Source: Vicia villosa
Taxonomy: Eukaryota; Streptophyta; Magnoliopsida; Fabales; Fabaceae
Length of the DNA: 64,000 nt
Direction of reading: 5' to 3'
Assembly (NCBI RefSeq): GCF_029867415.1
Contig: NW_026705152.1
Span: 992,001-1,056,000, forward strand
Positions 1-10,346 of this stretch are shown piece by piece. The position numbers and the translations under genes were made by a program. The notes under the pieces are model-generated. The model searched no databases, was not told where the DNA came from, and saw only the letters and a program-made list of their open reading frames with translations. Within the stretch, counting starts at the first letter, position 1, and every line of letters begins with the position of its first letter.

Positions 1-2
1 AG

Positions 3-2441
3 TCTCCATCCACGAAGAAAGAACTGCAATCTTTATTGGGAAATATAAACTTCTTAAGGAGATTTATCTCTAATTTGAGTGGACGCACGCAAGCTTTATC
101 ACCTCTACTACGACTTAAGCAGGGAAAATTTGAATGGCGTGCTGAACATCAAGAAGCTTTTGATAAAATCAAGCAATACTTGATTCATCCACCAATTCTA
201 TCTCCCCCAAATGGGAAGAAACACATGCGCCTATACATTTCAGCTTCAGATAAAACAATAGGCAGTATGTTGGCACAAGAAGATGAAAATGGCATCGAAA
301 GAGCCATTTATTACTTAAGTAGAGTACTCAATGATGCATAGACTAGATATACCGCGATAGAAAAACTCTGCCTTTGCTTGAATTTCTCTTGTATCAAACT
401 TAAGTATTATATAAAGCCAGTTGATGTTTATGTTTCGTCTCATTGTGATGTTATTAAACATATGTTATCTAAGCCAATATTGCATAGTCGAATTGGTAAA
501 TGGGCTTTAGCCCTTACTGAATATTCACTGATATTTCAGCCTCTTAAGGCGATGAAAGGTCAAATTGTGTCAGATTTCATTGTCGACCATGCAGTAGTTG
601 AGAGTCATCAACAGTATGTGGATCTAAAGCCTTGGAAGTTATATTTCGAGGGTTCGACTTATAGAGAGGGAACCGGAGTTGGAATACTAATAATTTCTCC
701 TGATGGAATTCCAACAAAGCTTAAGTATAAAATCGAAGGCCCTTTATGCTCCAACAACGAAGCTGGATACGAAGCATTAATCGCTGGACTTGAAGCTTTG
801 TTAGAATTGGGGGCAACCAGAGTCGAAATTAAAGGAGACTCTGAATTGGTCATTAATCAACTGACAAAGGAATACAAATGCATCAAAGAAAATTTGATCA
901 TGTACTTTGTCATAGCAAATAGCTTGCTCAAGATATTCGAATATGTGGAATTAAAACACGTCTTAAGGACTAACAATCAAGAAGCAAATGACTTGGCACA
1001 GCTAGCTTCAGGATACAAGGTATCAAAAGAGAAGTTAGAAGAATTAATTGAAGTAAGAGGGAGAGCAATGTCTACTAAACTTTCCCCAAGTGATCTGGAG
1101 AATTCACAATTAGGTTACGCCAACAAAGAAGAGTTCGAAATACTAAACATAGACTCATTGGCAGATACAGATTGGAGGAGTCCAATAATAAACTATCTAA
1201 AACATCCTTCGACAGATACAGACAGGAAGGTAAAGTATAGAGCCCTGTCATATTTCCTGATGGGAAACGAATTGTTTAAGAAAACTCCTGAAGGTGTATT
1301 GTTGAAATGCTTGGGTGAAGCAGAAGCATATTTAGCTCTTTCGAATGTACACAGTGGAGCATGTGGTGCACATCAAGCAGGACACAAAATGAAATGGCTT
1401 CTGTTTCGTTATGGAATGTATTGGCCTTCCATGTTAAAAGACTGCATAGAGTTTGCGAAAGGGTGTCAAGAATGTCAAGAACATGCAGGTATCCAACACT
1501 CCCCAGCAAACAAATTAAGTACAATAGTGAAACCTTGGCCTTTTAGGGGATGGGCACTAGATTTGATTGGAGAAATTCACCCCAAGTCATCTAAAGGTCA
1601 AAGATACATATTAGTAGGAATAGACTACTTTGCAAAATGGGTCGAAGCAATACCACTGGCGAATGTGGATCAAGAGGCCGTGATTGAGTTTATTCAGAAA
1701 CATATCATATACAGATTTGGAATCCCAGAAAGTGTAACTACTGATCAAGGATCGGTCTTTACTGGGCGGAAAATGCAAGACTTCGCCAAAGAAATAGGTT
1801 TCAAATTATTTACGTCTACACCTTACTATGCTCAAGCAAATGGACAAGTTGAAGCAGCAAACAAGATAATAATTGGCCTTATCAAAAAACATGTGGGGAA
1901 GAAACCCAAGAATTGGCATAAAACTTTGGACCAAGCACTTTGGGCTTGTCGAACATCTCCAAAAGAAGCTACAAATACAACGCCTTTCCAACTGACGTTT
2001 GGTCATGACGCAGTACTCCCAATCGAGATATGTCTGCAGTCAGTAAGGATACAAAGACAGGCAGATATTCCTCCCAACGTATACTGGGAGTTAATGATGA
2101 ATGAGTTAGTAGATCTGGACGAAGACAGACTTCGAGCGTTGGAGATGATAAAAAGACAAAAGGAAAGAGTATCCAGAGCATACAACAAAAAGGTGAAAGG
2201 TAAAACGTTTATTAATAATGACCTAGTTTGGAAAGTTATTTTACCTATAGATCGAAAGAATCAGGCACTTGGTAAATGGTCCCCACACTGGGAAGGACCC
2301 TTTCGAATCTTAAAGGTATTTTCGAATAATGCTTACGAAATTGAAGAGTTAGCAGAAGATCGTAGGATCTTAAGAGTAAACGGGAAATATCTGAAGAGAT
2401 ATAAACCCAGCATGTACGAAGTAAAGATTGCAAAAACCTAG
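3..2441 (+). pseudogene. Element G pol (RT end, RNase H, aRNH, integrase), one in-frame stop
   Basis: The frame is open from the window edge (position 3) to TAA-type termination at 2441 except for a TAG at 339-341. Residues 1-60 are the RT connection, with a leucine-rich stretch and the FEW motif. The first RNase H (about nt 190-560) lacks the usual catalytic Asp, as expected in dual-RNH elements. The second RNase H (nt 620-1040) starts YFEGS where the family usually has YFDGS, so the first catalytic Asp is Glu; GDSELV and the later EANDLA Asp are present. Integrase follows: H-x-H and CQEC zinc residues near nt 1340-1475, then core Asp (ALDLIG), Asp (TTDQGS), Glu (GQVEAANK), and a C-terminal GPF motif near 2296. 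The TAG makes this copy defective unless suppressed. Confidence 0.9.
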
Positions 2442-2659
2442 ATATTCAAGGTACTACGAAAGCCAAAATGGTCAAACCATTACCAAAATGGCTTTATAAT
2501 CAAAATATATGATAGGTAAAGTAAAGAGACAGAGAAACACCAAAATAGTTGTCATTTAAAAGGAAAAATTGCATGCATTACAAAAGAGATCTAAGAACGT
2601 GACCCAAGAACATTTGAGATTACAAAAAAGAAAACATGAAAACCTAGGGCAAACACTTG
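2442..2659. other. Element G 3' region between pol stop and antisense ORF end
   Basis: This is AT-rich sequence between the pol stop and the putative stop of the second antisense gene at 2660-2662. No convincing ORF, promoter or repeat is visible. Confidence 0.5.
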
Positions 2660-2724
2660 CTAATTGATCCTTTGATCTAGTCCTTCTAAGGACAGCACAG
2701 GCAAGCTTTCTGCCTCGAACATAT
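2660..2724 (-). pseudogene. C-terminal tail of antisense plant-transposon-domain gene, separated by element A
   Basis: Read on the minus strand, the frame leaving 11556 continues after the CATAT target duplication into 2719 and stays open for about 20 codons (beginning FEAESLP) to a TAG at 2660-2662. The continuity across the 8.8-kb insertion indicates that one antisense reading frame was split by element A. It is far too short to recognise alone; the assignment rests on frame continuity and on the exact target-site duplication. Confidence 0.6.
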
Positions 2725-3303
2725 TGTTAGAACAAGATTTGTTCTGATCAATTATCTTAGTTTTGATGATAACAATAATATGAATTTTGCTTAAGATTAT
2801 ATGGTACTCTAATCCAATGCAATTTCCTTTTCAGGAAATATATAAAGAGTACGCATAATTCAGCGCTCAGAAGCTTTGTCTCAAAGGGTTCAGCATGCAA
2901 CATCAGAACATGGTCTGGCAAGACATCAGAAGATGGTCGAAGCAGAATCAGAACATGGGTCTATGGAAGCATCAGAAGAACAAGAGAACAGAAGCACTGA
3001 AGTTCTGATGGTATCACGCTCAGAAGCACTTCAAGGTCAGAAGATCAGAAGATGCTATGCACCAAGCTGTTTGACTCTGATGATATTCAAACGTTGTATT
3101 CACAAACATCAGATCAGAAGAAAGTACAAGTGGCAAGCTACGCTGACTGACAAAAGGAACGTTAAAAGCTACTAAAGGCTACGTCAGTAGACACAGCGTG
3201 AACAAGGCTCGAGGTAGTTGACAAAAGCGTATAACATTAAATGCGATGCTGTACGGAACACGCAAAGCATTAAATGCACTCAACGGTCATCTTCTCCAAC
3301 GCC

Positions 3304-3311
3304 TATAAATA
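3304..3311 (+). promoter_or_regulatory. TATA box of element A LTR promoter
   Basis: TATAAATA lies 579 bp into the LTR; the same motif lies at 10926-10933, 579 bp into the 3' LTR. Plant LTR promoters commonly use this motif. Confidence 0.7.
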
Positions 3312-3552
3312 TGAAGTTCTGATGAGAAGCAAGGTTAACGATCCTGAACAAAACAACGCTTATTAACTTGCTGAAACTCTGTTCAAATCAAAAGCTCAGA
3401 ATCTTCATCTTCATCAAAGCTCACTACATTGTTGTTGTAATATATTAGTGAGATTAAGCTTAAACGTTAAGAGAAATATCACAGTTTGTGATTATCGCTT
3501 TCAAGAAGCAATTGTAATACTCTTAGGATTGATATCATTAAGTTGTAAGGAA

Positions 3553-3735
3553 CTAGAGTGATCGTGTGGATCAGAATACTCTAGGAAGTCTTAGAAGTGA
3601 TCTAAGCAGGTTGTAACTAGAGTGATCGTGTGGATCAGTATACTCTAGAAAAGTCTTAGAGGGTATCTAAGCAGTTGTTCCTGGAGTGATCAGTGTGTGA
3701 TCAGTAGACTCTGGAAGACTTAGTTGCTGACTAAG
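3553..3735 (+). repeat. Triplicated two-hairpin cassette in LTR A leader
   Basis: There are three tandem copies of about 64-65 bp. Each copy has one inverted repeat with 7-bp arms (CTAGAGT 3553-3559/ACTCTAG 3578-3584; the same at 3617-3623/3642-3648; CTGGAGT 3681-3687/ACTCTGG 3708-3714) followed by one with 6-bp arms (CTTAGA 3590-3595/TCTAAG 3601-3606; 3655-3660/3666-3671; CTTAGT 3719-3724/ACTAAG 3730-3735). The loops of the first type contain GATC...GATC. The cassette is repeated in the 3' LTR at 11175-11357. It lies downstream of the TATA box, so it should be in the transcript leader. Confidence 0.8.
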
Positions 3736-3935
3736 TGGAGAACCATTGTAATCCGTGCGATTAGTGGATTAAATCCTCAGTTGAGGTAAATCATCTCTGC
3801 GGGGGTGGACTGGAGTAGTTTAGTTAACAACGAACCAGGATAAAAATAACTGTGCAATTTATTTTTATCTGTCAAGTTTTTTAAAGCTACACTTATTCAA
3901 ACCCCCCCTTTCTAAGTGTTTTTCTATCCTTCAAT

Positions 3936-3947
3936 TGGCATCAGAGC
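3936..3947 (+). promoter_or_regulatory. Element A primer binding site (tRNA-iMet type)
   Basis: TGGCATCAGAGC starts two bases after the LTR end. It differs at one position from TGGTATCAGAGC, the usual Ty1/copia site complementary to the 3' end of initiator tRNA-Met. Confidence 0.8.
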
Positions 3948-4019
3948 GCCGGTTCTAAGGTGCAAGCACTTAACCGTGTTTAGAAAAGATTCAGGAAGAG
4001 AAAAACGCTTCAGTAAAAG

Positions 4020-5939
4020 ATGGTTGATGAAAGTGAAAAGTCTACACCTGCATCTACATCTGGCTCTGCTGAGCAATACAACGGTAACAATGGTTATACT
4101 AGACCGCCGGTATTTGATGGTGAAAACTTTGAATACTGGAAAGATAAACTGGAAAGTTACTTTCTTGGTCTAGATGGTGATCTATGGGATCTTCTGATGG
4201 ATGGTTACAAACATCCAGTAAATGCCAGAGGCGTAAAGCTGACAAGGCAAGAAATGAATGATGATCAGAAAAAGCTTTTCAGGAATCATCATAAATGCAG
4301 AACTGTTTTGCTGAATGCTATCTCTCATGCTGAGTATGAGAAGATATCTAACAGGGAAACGGCCTATGACATATATGAGTCCTTGAAAATGACTCATGAA
4401 GGAAATGCTCAAGTCAAGGAGACTAAAGCTCTAGCTTTAATCCAGAAGTATGAAGCCTTCAAGATGGAGGATGATGAAGACATTGAAAAGATGTTTTCAA
4501 GATTTCAAACTCTTACTGCTGGATTGAGAGTTCTTGACAAGGGATACACCAAGGCTGATCATGTAAAGAAGATCATCAGAAGCTTACCCAGAAGATGGGG
4601 TCCTATGGTGACTGCATTCAAGATTGCAAAGAATCTGAATGAAGTTTCTCTGGAAGAGCTTATCAGTGCCTTGAGAAGTCATGAAATAGAGCTGGACGCA
4701 AATGAGCCTCAAAAGAAAGGTAAGTCTATTGCATTAAAATCCAATATCAAGAAATGCACTAACGCTTTTCAGGCTAGAGAAGAAGATCCTGAAGAATCAG
4801 AATCTGAAGAAGAAGATGAACTGTCCCTGATCTCCAGAAGGCTAAATCAACTCTGGAAGACCAAGCAAAGGAAGTTCAGAGGCTTCAGAAGTTCAAAGAA
4901 ATTTGAACGTGGAGAATCTTCTGATGACAGAAGATTTGACAAGAAGAAGGTCATGTGCTATGAATGCAATGAGCCTGGACACTTCAAGAATGAATGTCCA
5001 AATCTTCAGAAGGAAAATCCCAAGAAGAAGTTTCATAAGAAGAAAGGTCTTATGGCAACCTGGGATGAGTCAGAAGATGATTCAGACTCTGAAGACAAGC
5101 AGGCCAACTGTGCGCTGATGGCGACAGAAGATGACGGATCAGAATCTACATCAGAATCAGATTCTGAAGAGGTATTTTCTGAACTTACTAGAGATGAGTT
5201 AGTTTCCGGTCTAACTGAACTTCTGGAACTCAAGTCTCAGATTAGTCTCAAATACAAAAAGCTAAAAAAGCTATTTGAATTTGAAACAAAGAAGCTTGAG
5301 TTGGAGAATTCTGAATTAAAAGAAAAACTTTTAAAATTATCCAATAATGTTGGATCTCCTTCTGATTCAGAAAAATCCACTCCTAGTCTAAACCATATTC
5401 TGAAAGAATATGATTTAAGTTTCAGGAAGTTTTTATCTAGAAGTATTGGCAGAAGTCAGCTAGCTTCTATGATATATGCTGTGTCTGGAAACAAAAGAGT
5501 CGGCATTGGTTTTGAGGGTGAAACCCCATACAAACTTGAACCTGTTGATGAAATGAAACTAACATACAAGCCATTGTATGATCAGTTCAAGTATGGCCAC
5601 TCCCATGATATTAGGCACACTTCACATGCTCAAAGTTTTCACATAACACACACCAAAAAGCATGTGACACAACCTAGGAAATATCATGAAACTCACATTA
5701 AAAATTATCATGCTGTTCCTCCTATTGCTTACAATGTTAAACCCAAGTTCAATCAGAACTTGAGAAAATCTAACAAGAAAGGACCCAAGAAAATGTGGGT
5801 ACCAAAGAAAAAGACTATTTCTTTTGCAGATTCTCTTGGCGACAAAGAAGATAAAAGTCAACATGACATGTCTCCTGGACTCAAGTTGGTCTCAACACTT
5901 GAAGGGAAGAAAGATTGTCTTCCAAGTTCTGGCTCTTAA
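4020..5939 (+). CDS. Sirevirus gag polyprotein, intact, 639 aa
   Basis: This is the capsid/nucleocapsid precursor. Residues about 20-230 match the UBN2/copia gag fold, recognisable by the FDGENFEYWK motif, the YDIYESLK segment and RSLPRRW. A canonical CCHC zinc knuckle (CYECNEPGHFKNEC) lies near residues 312-325, followed by acidic Ser/Glu-rich stretches and a Leu/Lys-rich coiled-coil candidate around 410-450. The C-terminus has the KKMWVPKKK segment that closes gag in SIRE-type elements. The start at 4020 lies 73 bp after the PBS, gives a typical gag N-terminus and is the first in-frame ATG of this reading frame. No protease (DTG/DSG) follows. The ORF is unbroken, so particle assembly may still be possible; that is inference. 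Confidence 0.9.
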   Translation: MVDESEKSTPASTSGSAEQYNGNNGYTRPPVFDGENFEYWKDKLESYFLGLDGDLWDLLMDGYKHPVNARGVKLTRQEMNDDQKKLFRNHHKCRTVLLNAISHAEYEKISNRETAYDIYESLKMTHEGNAQVKETKALALIQKYEAFKMEDDEDIEKMFSRFQTLTAGLRVLDKGYTKADHVKKIIRSLPRRWGPMVTAFKIAKNLNEVSLEELISALRSHEIELDANEPQKKGKSIALKSNIKKCTNAFQAREEDPEESESEEEDELSLISRRLNQLWKTKQRKFRGFRSSKKFERGESSDDRRFDKKKVMCYECNEPGHFKNECPNLQKENPKKKFHKKKGLMATWDESEDDSDSEDKQANCALMATEDDGSESTSESDSEEVFSELTRDELVSGLTELLELKSQISLKYKKLKKLFEFETKKLELENSELKEKLLKLSNNVGSPSDSEKSTPSLNHILKEYDLSFRKFLSRSIGRSQLASMIYAVSGNKRVGIGFEGETPYKLEPVDEMKLTYKPLYDQFKYGHSHDIRHTSHAQSFHITHTKKHVTQPRKYHETHIKNYHAVPPIAYNVKPKFNQNLRKSNKKGPKKMWVPKKKTISFADSLGDKEDKSQHDMSPGLKLVSTLEGKKDCLPSSGS

Positions 5940-6044
5940 ATCTGTTGAAGAAACTATGTTCGTAGGAAATCAGAAAAGAAGTTTATTAGTCTTGGAACCA
6001 TCTGTTTTGTGTGTCTCTAAAGCTTTGATGTTTCGTTCTTGATT

Positions 6045-6348
6045 ATTCTGAATGCTCTAAATGCTACAGAATATACAATATTGAAACATTGATTGTGGAC
6101 GAATCAATAAATGTCTGGTTTGATGATAAACTTGTTTCTAATGAAACAAAGCGCTTAAGAATTTCTGCAGATACAGTTTTGTCTTATCAGAAGCTGCAGA
6201 ACAAAGTAGTGAACCTCCTGAAGCTGTGTATATCAGAAGTAATGGATCAGAAGATCATTCAGATTTATATCAGCACACTTCAGAAGGAGTGTTTCCAGAA
6301 GAGAAACTTGATCAGATCAGAAGCAGTGATCAGAATCTGAAGGCGTAA
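6045..6348 (+). pseudogene. Integrase C-terminal remnant of element A
   Basis: A translated segment near 6045-6150 (CYRIYN, then ESINVWFDD) matches the region after the integrase core in SIRE-type elements, where 'YRVFN...EE(S/T)..V.FDD' is usual. The following acidic, Ser/Glu-rich part is open in another frame and ends at TAA 6346-6348, so at least one frameshift is present. Everything from protease to the integrase core is gone upstream and all RT/RNase H is gone downstream. The remnant shows that pol was lost by two deletions rather than never acquired. Confidence 0.65.
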
Positions 6349-6656
6349 AGTCTATTCTGAAATTTACAGCTGTCATCTATTATCTGATGGTGAACACGTG
6401 TCTGTACGGTTTGTACAAAGCGTGCAGTTGAAAAGACGCCGACCTAGGTAACTGTATTAAATCATGTCATTTACTGTGTTCTCTCTCCTAATGTCATTTC
6501 TCATTAAATGCATAATGATTTCTTTTTAAATCTTTTAAATAACCCGCTTCATCTTCATTTCCTCCTTTTCTCTCTTTCTCTCTATTTTGTGCATTCACTT
6601 CGTTGCATTTCTCTTCAAACCCTAGTTTTCTGATTTGATCTCAAAGCATTATCATC
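6349..6656 (+). other. Non-coding spacer upstream of env-like ORF
   Basis: This is pyrimidine-rich AT sequence (CTCTCTTTCTCTCT run near 6570-6590) with an AAACCCTAG telobox-like motif near 6618. Such motifs are common in plant 5' leaders. No coding potential is seen. In related elements the RT/RNase H region would precede this segment. Confidence 0.45.
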
Positions 6657-9122
6657 ATGAACTCTTCCTCTTGCTCATCTTCCTCAAAAGAAAGACTTAC
6701 TTCTTCACAAATCCTTCTACGAAATTATGAATATGCTCCTTTGAAAACTTGCTTGATACCCACGAAGGACTTGGAGGTTTTATGTGAAACTGCTGTGGAT
6801 TTCAACAATCTTAAAGCGAATGGCTTTAAGTGTGATGCAAGAATCCTTGAGCAAGGATGGTCCAAGTATCTCAATAGATTGGTTGGTCCAATTTATCCTG
6901 ATCTTGTGAAGGATTTCTGGGTACATGCAACGGTTACCCCAACGGCCATCATTTCATTCGTGCTAGGGCATGAAGTGGTTATCTCTGAAAAACTGATCAG
7001 GAAGCTATACAATCTGAATGATGAAGAAGGCTGGTCTGGTTTTCGACATACATCTGTTGATTGGTCAATAGTTGAAAAACAAATCTCTAAGTCTTCTGGG
7101 ATTGACTCTAATAACACAGGCACCTTGAGGCCATTTTATAGAGTATGGGCTGAGATTATTCTGGGTTCTCTTCACCACAGAAAAAGGATGCTCTCCTCTT
7201 CTTACATCAGTCAAGATCACAAGCACACTCTTTTCTGCATTGGCAAAAAGACTGAGATCAACATCTCTCACATTCTGTTTGAGAATCTGAAGACTTCAAT
7301 CCTTGAGTCAAGAGAAGAGGAAAGGGCGAAGTACCCTCAACTTTCAAGAACGACTATTCCGTTTGGAAGAATGATTTCAGACATTCTTACTGAAAGCAAA
7401 GTGCTGGACTCCATCAGAAAACTCAATGCATCCCATATGCTTGGAGTAGTTCAAGGTCCCATTTTTAATGGTGTGGATTTGTTCAGACTAGAACTCATTA
7501 AAAATGTACCTTCTGTGTGCCCAAGTTTTCCTGACATTCTCTCAAGAAGAGTTGTTGCTGAAGGTTTTGCCTCCCTGTTTCAAGAAGAACTGCGTCAGGT
7601 TGTCAAGTCTTACCTGGAAGATTGTGTTAGGAAGCAATCAGATATTGATCCTGCTTGGATCCGTGGCAGATTACTTCCGTCCAAGGCTGATCTTCTGAAG
7701 AAGGATCAGAATGAACTAAAGGCTAGGCTAAAAAGAAAAGCCCAAGAAGATGAGGCTGAGAAAGCTAAGAAGTTAAGGGTCACCTATGATCTTGACAAGG
7801 TGGACTCTGAAGAACGAAGAGATAAAAGGATCAGAGATTCCTTTCGCAGAACCAGATCTTCTTCTTCTTCTTCTGTACAAATCTCCAGAAAGGTTTTTAC
7901 TCCACCTCCTTCTGTCCCTAAACCATCTTTCCAATCACCTCCATCTGAACCAAAAATAAACTTTACCTTACCAAATCTTTCTCCATCAACCTCCTCCTCT
8001 CCCATTCTAAATCTCACACCTTTAAGTATTCTTCCCCCAACTCCTTCTGATAAATCCTTCTCACCAACTCCCTTTACAAACACTCCATCCTCGTCTCAAT
8101 CTATCATTTCTGATATTCCATCCTCATCAATCATTCTCTCAGATATCCCTTCTTCCTCATCCACCGCACCTCCACCTTCTATATCCCATCCCTTACCTAC
8201 CAGAAAATCCAAACCTTACTGTCTTCTCTACCCTGACTACAAATTCACCTTCAATCCGCCTGAACCTGAACCCTATACCTACCTGGAACTTTTCAGACAT
8301 GAGGTGATTAACAGTCTAGACCTTCTGAAGGATGCATTTCTAAATGGTCTGGATGATGTTTCTACAAGAAATCTCTGGAGAAGATTTCGCAAGGATTTTC
8401 AAGTAGAAGCAATGGGAGTACAGAAAAGACTAGTGGCTGCTGCCCCTGGTTACCCTGGTTACCTTCTGGAGGAAGATAATGGTATATACTACCATCCTCT
8501 CAGAAATTGTGTTGCTGCTGAGGAGAAGCCCTTTGTGGATGAATTGGAAGTAGCAAGACTCGCTGCTGCAATGGAAGCAAATCCATGCAGGGATATTGTT
8601 ATCTTTATTCCTGATTATCCTGTTCTGCTCGCAGATTTCAAGACTCTCTTTGACTATCTGAGGGAAAACCCGTCTGAGAAAGACCCAAGCTTGGTCATTC
8701 CAGAAGTTGTTGACCCATCAGAAGTTGAAGGTCCTTCTGCTCCAAGGAATCTAGCTGCCATTCTTCAGGCACTTGAAAATGGAGACTCGGAAATTCCTGC
8801 TGCAGAATATGGAGATGCTTCTATGCAAGAAGCAGATGCTGAAGATCATGTTGCTGAATCAGATCCTGTTGAGGAAATCCCTGCAAATGATCTATCTATG
8901 GAAGCTGCAGATCAACATGTCATCCCTGTGGATAGAAGCTGTGAAGCTTCTTCTGATGAATCTTCTCGTCTTGCAAGGACTCTGGAAGAAATTCAGAAGA
9001 GACAGGATGAGCAAAGCTCACTCAATGCTGAGTATAGCGCTTTCATGGTGAGGCAAGAAGGACACAACAATATGGTTCAAGAGATGCTGACCAAGATCTT
9101 GTCAAGACTAGGGCCATCTTAG
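6657..9122 (+). CDS. Env-like / plant-transposon-domain ORF of Sirevirus, intact, 821 aa
   Basis: This long ORF occupies the env-like position (after pol) of SIRE-type elements. Layout: Ser-rich N-terminus (1-20); a globular domain at about 40-330 with the VGPIYPDLVKDFW signature and TPTAIISFVLGHEVVIS, typical of the putative plant transposon protein domain found in Sirevirus env-like ORFs; a basic segment at about 350-405; a Ser/Pro-rich linker at about 400-520; a second folded segment at about 525-660; an acidic stretch; and a C-terminal coiled-coil candidate (about 775-815). I see no signal peptide and no clear membrane anchor, so a true envelope function is doubtful. It is unbroken although pol is deleted, which hints at a retained role or very recent deletion. 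Function is unknown. Confidence 0.8.
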   Translation: MNSSSCSSSSKERLTSSQILLRNYEYAPLKTCLIPTKDLEVLCETAVDFNNLKANGFKCDARILEQGWSKYLNRLVGPIYPDLVKDFWVHATVTPTAIISFVLGHEVVISEKLIRKLYNLNDEEGWSGFRHTSVDWSIVEKQISKSSGIDSNNTGTLRPFYRVWAEIILGSLHHRKRMLSSSYISQDHKHTLFCIGKKTEINISHILFENLKTSILESREEERAKYPQLSRTTIPFGRMISDILTESKVLDSIRKLNASHMLGVVQGPIFNGVDLFRLELIKNVPSVCPSFPDILSRRVVAEGFASLFQEELRQVVKSYLEDCVRKQSDIDPAWIRGRLLPSKADLLKKDQNELKARLKRKAQEDEAEKAKKLRVTYDLDKVDSEERRDKRIRDSFRRTRSSSSSSVQISRKVFTPPPSVPKPSFQSPPSEPKINFTLPNLSPSTSSSPILNLTPLSILPPTPSDKSFSPTPFTNTPSSSQSIISDIPSSSIILSDIPSSSSTAPPPSISHPLPTRKSKPYCLLYPDYKFTFNPPEPEPYTYLELFRHEVINSLDLLKDAFLNGLDDVSTRNLWRRFRKDFQVEAMGVQKRLVAAAPGYPGYLLEEDNGIYYHPLRNCVAAEEKPFVDELEVARLAAAMEANPCRDIVIFIPDYPVLLADFKTLFDYLRENPSEKDPSLVIPEVVDPSEVEGPSAPRNLAAILQALENGDSEIPAAEYGDASMQEADAEDHVAESDPVEEIPANDLSMEAADQHVIPVDRSCEASSDESSRLARTLEEIQKRQDEQSSLNAEYSAFMVRQEGHNNMVQEMLTKILSRLGPS

Positions 9123-10346
9123 ATTGAGTCTGTGTTGTTTCTTTCTTTTCGTTGCATCTGTCTTTGTGCATCTGATCTTTCTTATCTTCATATGCTTCTG
9201 TACCTGCTGTTTGAACTTCAATGAAATCATCTTCTTTCTCCGTGTGTTTCGTTTTGTTTGTCTCTGAATCTTTTTTGCTTTTTGATGTTATGACAAAAAG
9301 GGGGAGAAGATAAATGATAAATGATTTGATTAATCTATCAGTTGCTGGGTAAAGCTCCCACACATTTACTAACAAGAACTGCAAGTTCTATATGGTTTAA
9401 GTGTTTTGCAGGTATAGAGAAGTGAAGAGAATCTTCAAAGCAAACACAAGAAACAAAACCATGGAAACTGAAGCAAGCCGAGTGCTATCAAGCTTCAGAG
9501 ATCAGAAGCACTGATAATAGAATTTGATCCATATTTGTCTATTTGTTCTGACAAAATTCTATTTGCTCTGATACATTATTTTAGCCTATATGGCTCTGAT
9601 ACATATTATGTGTTCAAATATACATTTTATGTTCTAACTCGTTCATGCTGACTTTTGTCGTTTAGTTTTTGTTCTGTAACATTTCAGGATGTAGAGATGC
9701 TCTGATGATGCTCTGGTACATTCAACAATGTTCTGATACAAATCTAGCATGAGGTGATGTTGGTAGAAATTCAAAGCTCTGAAGCTATCCGAGGGAAGCA
9801 GAAATCAGAAGCTGCGAATGTTCTAAAAGATCCAGAAAACTCAAGTTCTGAAGCTGTCCTAAATGGAAGCAGAAATCAGAAGCTGTGAATGTTCAGAAGA
9901 TCAAAGAAATTCAAGTTCTGAAGCTGTCCTATATGGAAGCAGAAGTCAGAAGCTGTGAATGTTCAGAAGATCAAAGAAATTCAAGTTCTGAAGCTGTCCT
10001 AGATGGAAGCAGGAATCAGAAGCTGTGAGTGTTCTAGGGATCTAAAGAAATTCTAGTTCTGAAGCTGTCCAATGGAAGCAGAAGTCAGAAGCTATGAATT
10101 CTCTGAAGACAAAAGCTTATATGATCGTCTCTACCGAAATAATCAGGGAAGTCTTTTATTAAAGTTCTTCGAGTATTTATTTCAGGGGGAGATTATTTAT
10201 CTCAGGGGGAGATTGTTAATCTCAGGGGGAGACATATTCATATGCTTATGCTATAGCTGTGTAATTTGTCTTTTGCCATCTGTTCTTTCTGATCGCAAAT
10301 TCATATCATTTATATATGTTTTTGTCATCATCAAAAAGGGGGAGAT
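9123..10346 (+). other. Element A 3' UTR with purine tracts and 70-bp tandem repeats
   Basis: No gene is visible. The region holds a first polypurine-tract-like run (AAAAAGGGGGAGAAG, 9296-9310), five tandem copies of a roughly 70-bp unit at 9768-10100 (core TTCTGAAGCTGTCC...GAAGCAGAA..CAGAAGCTGTGAAT), three 20-bp repeats of the form CTCAGGGGGAGAT at 10181-10240, and the final tract immediately before the 3' LTR. The 130-codon-scale open frames here have no recognisable domain. Confidence 0.75.
10332..10346 (+). promoter_or_regulatory. Polypurine tract of element A
   Basis: CAAAAAGGGGGAGAT-type purine run abuts the 3' LTR start (TGTTAG at 10347). This arrangement primes plus-strand DNA synthesis and is typical of Sireviruses. 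Confidence 0.85.

Larger units (their letters stand above)
2725..3933 (+). repeat. Element A 5' LTR
   Basis: This is a 1209-bp LTR, TGTTAG...CTTCA. A TATA box (TATAAATA, 3304-3311) in a CCTATAAATATG context marks the likely promoter, placing transcription start about 30 bp downstream. Downstream of it, 3553-3735 holds three tandem cassettes of paired inverted repeats (see findings). Its pair at 10347-11555 has the same length. The 99-codon open frame at 2876-3175 also occurs in the other LTR copy and has no recognisable domain. Confidence 0.95.

Noticed and set aside
2876..3175. 99-codon frame in LTR A (also at 10498-10797)
   Set aside because: It is duplicated because it is in the LTR, spans promoter-proximal sequence, and has no protein similarity I recognise.
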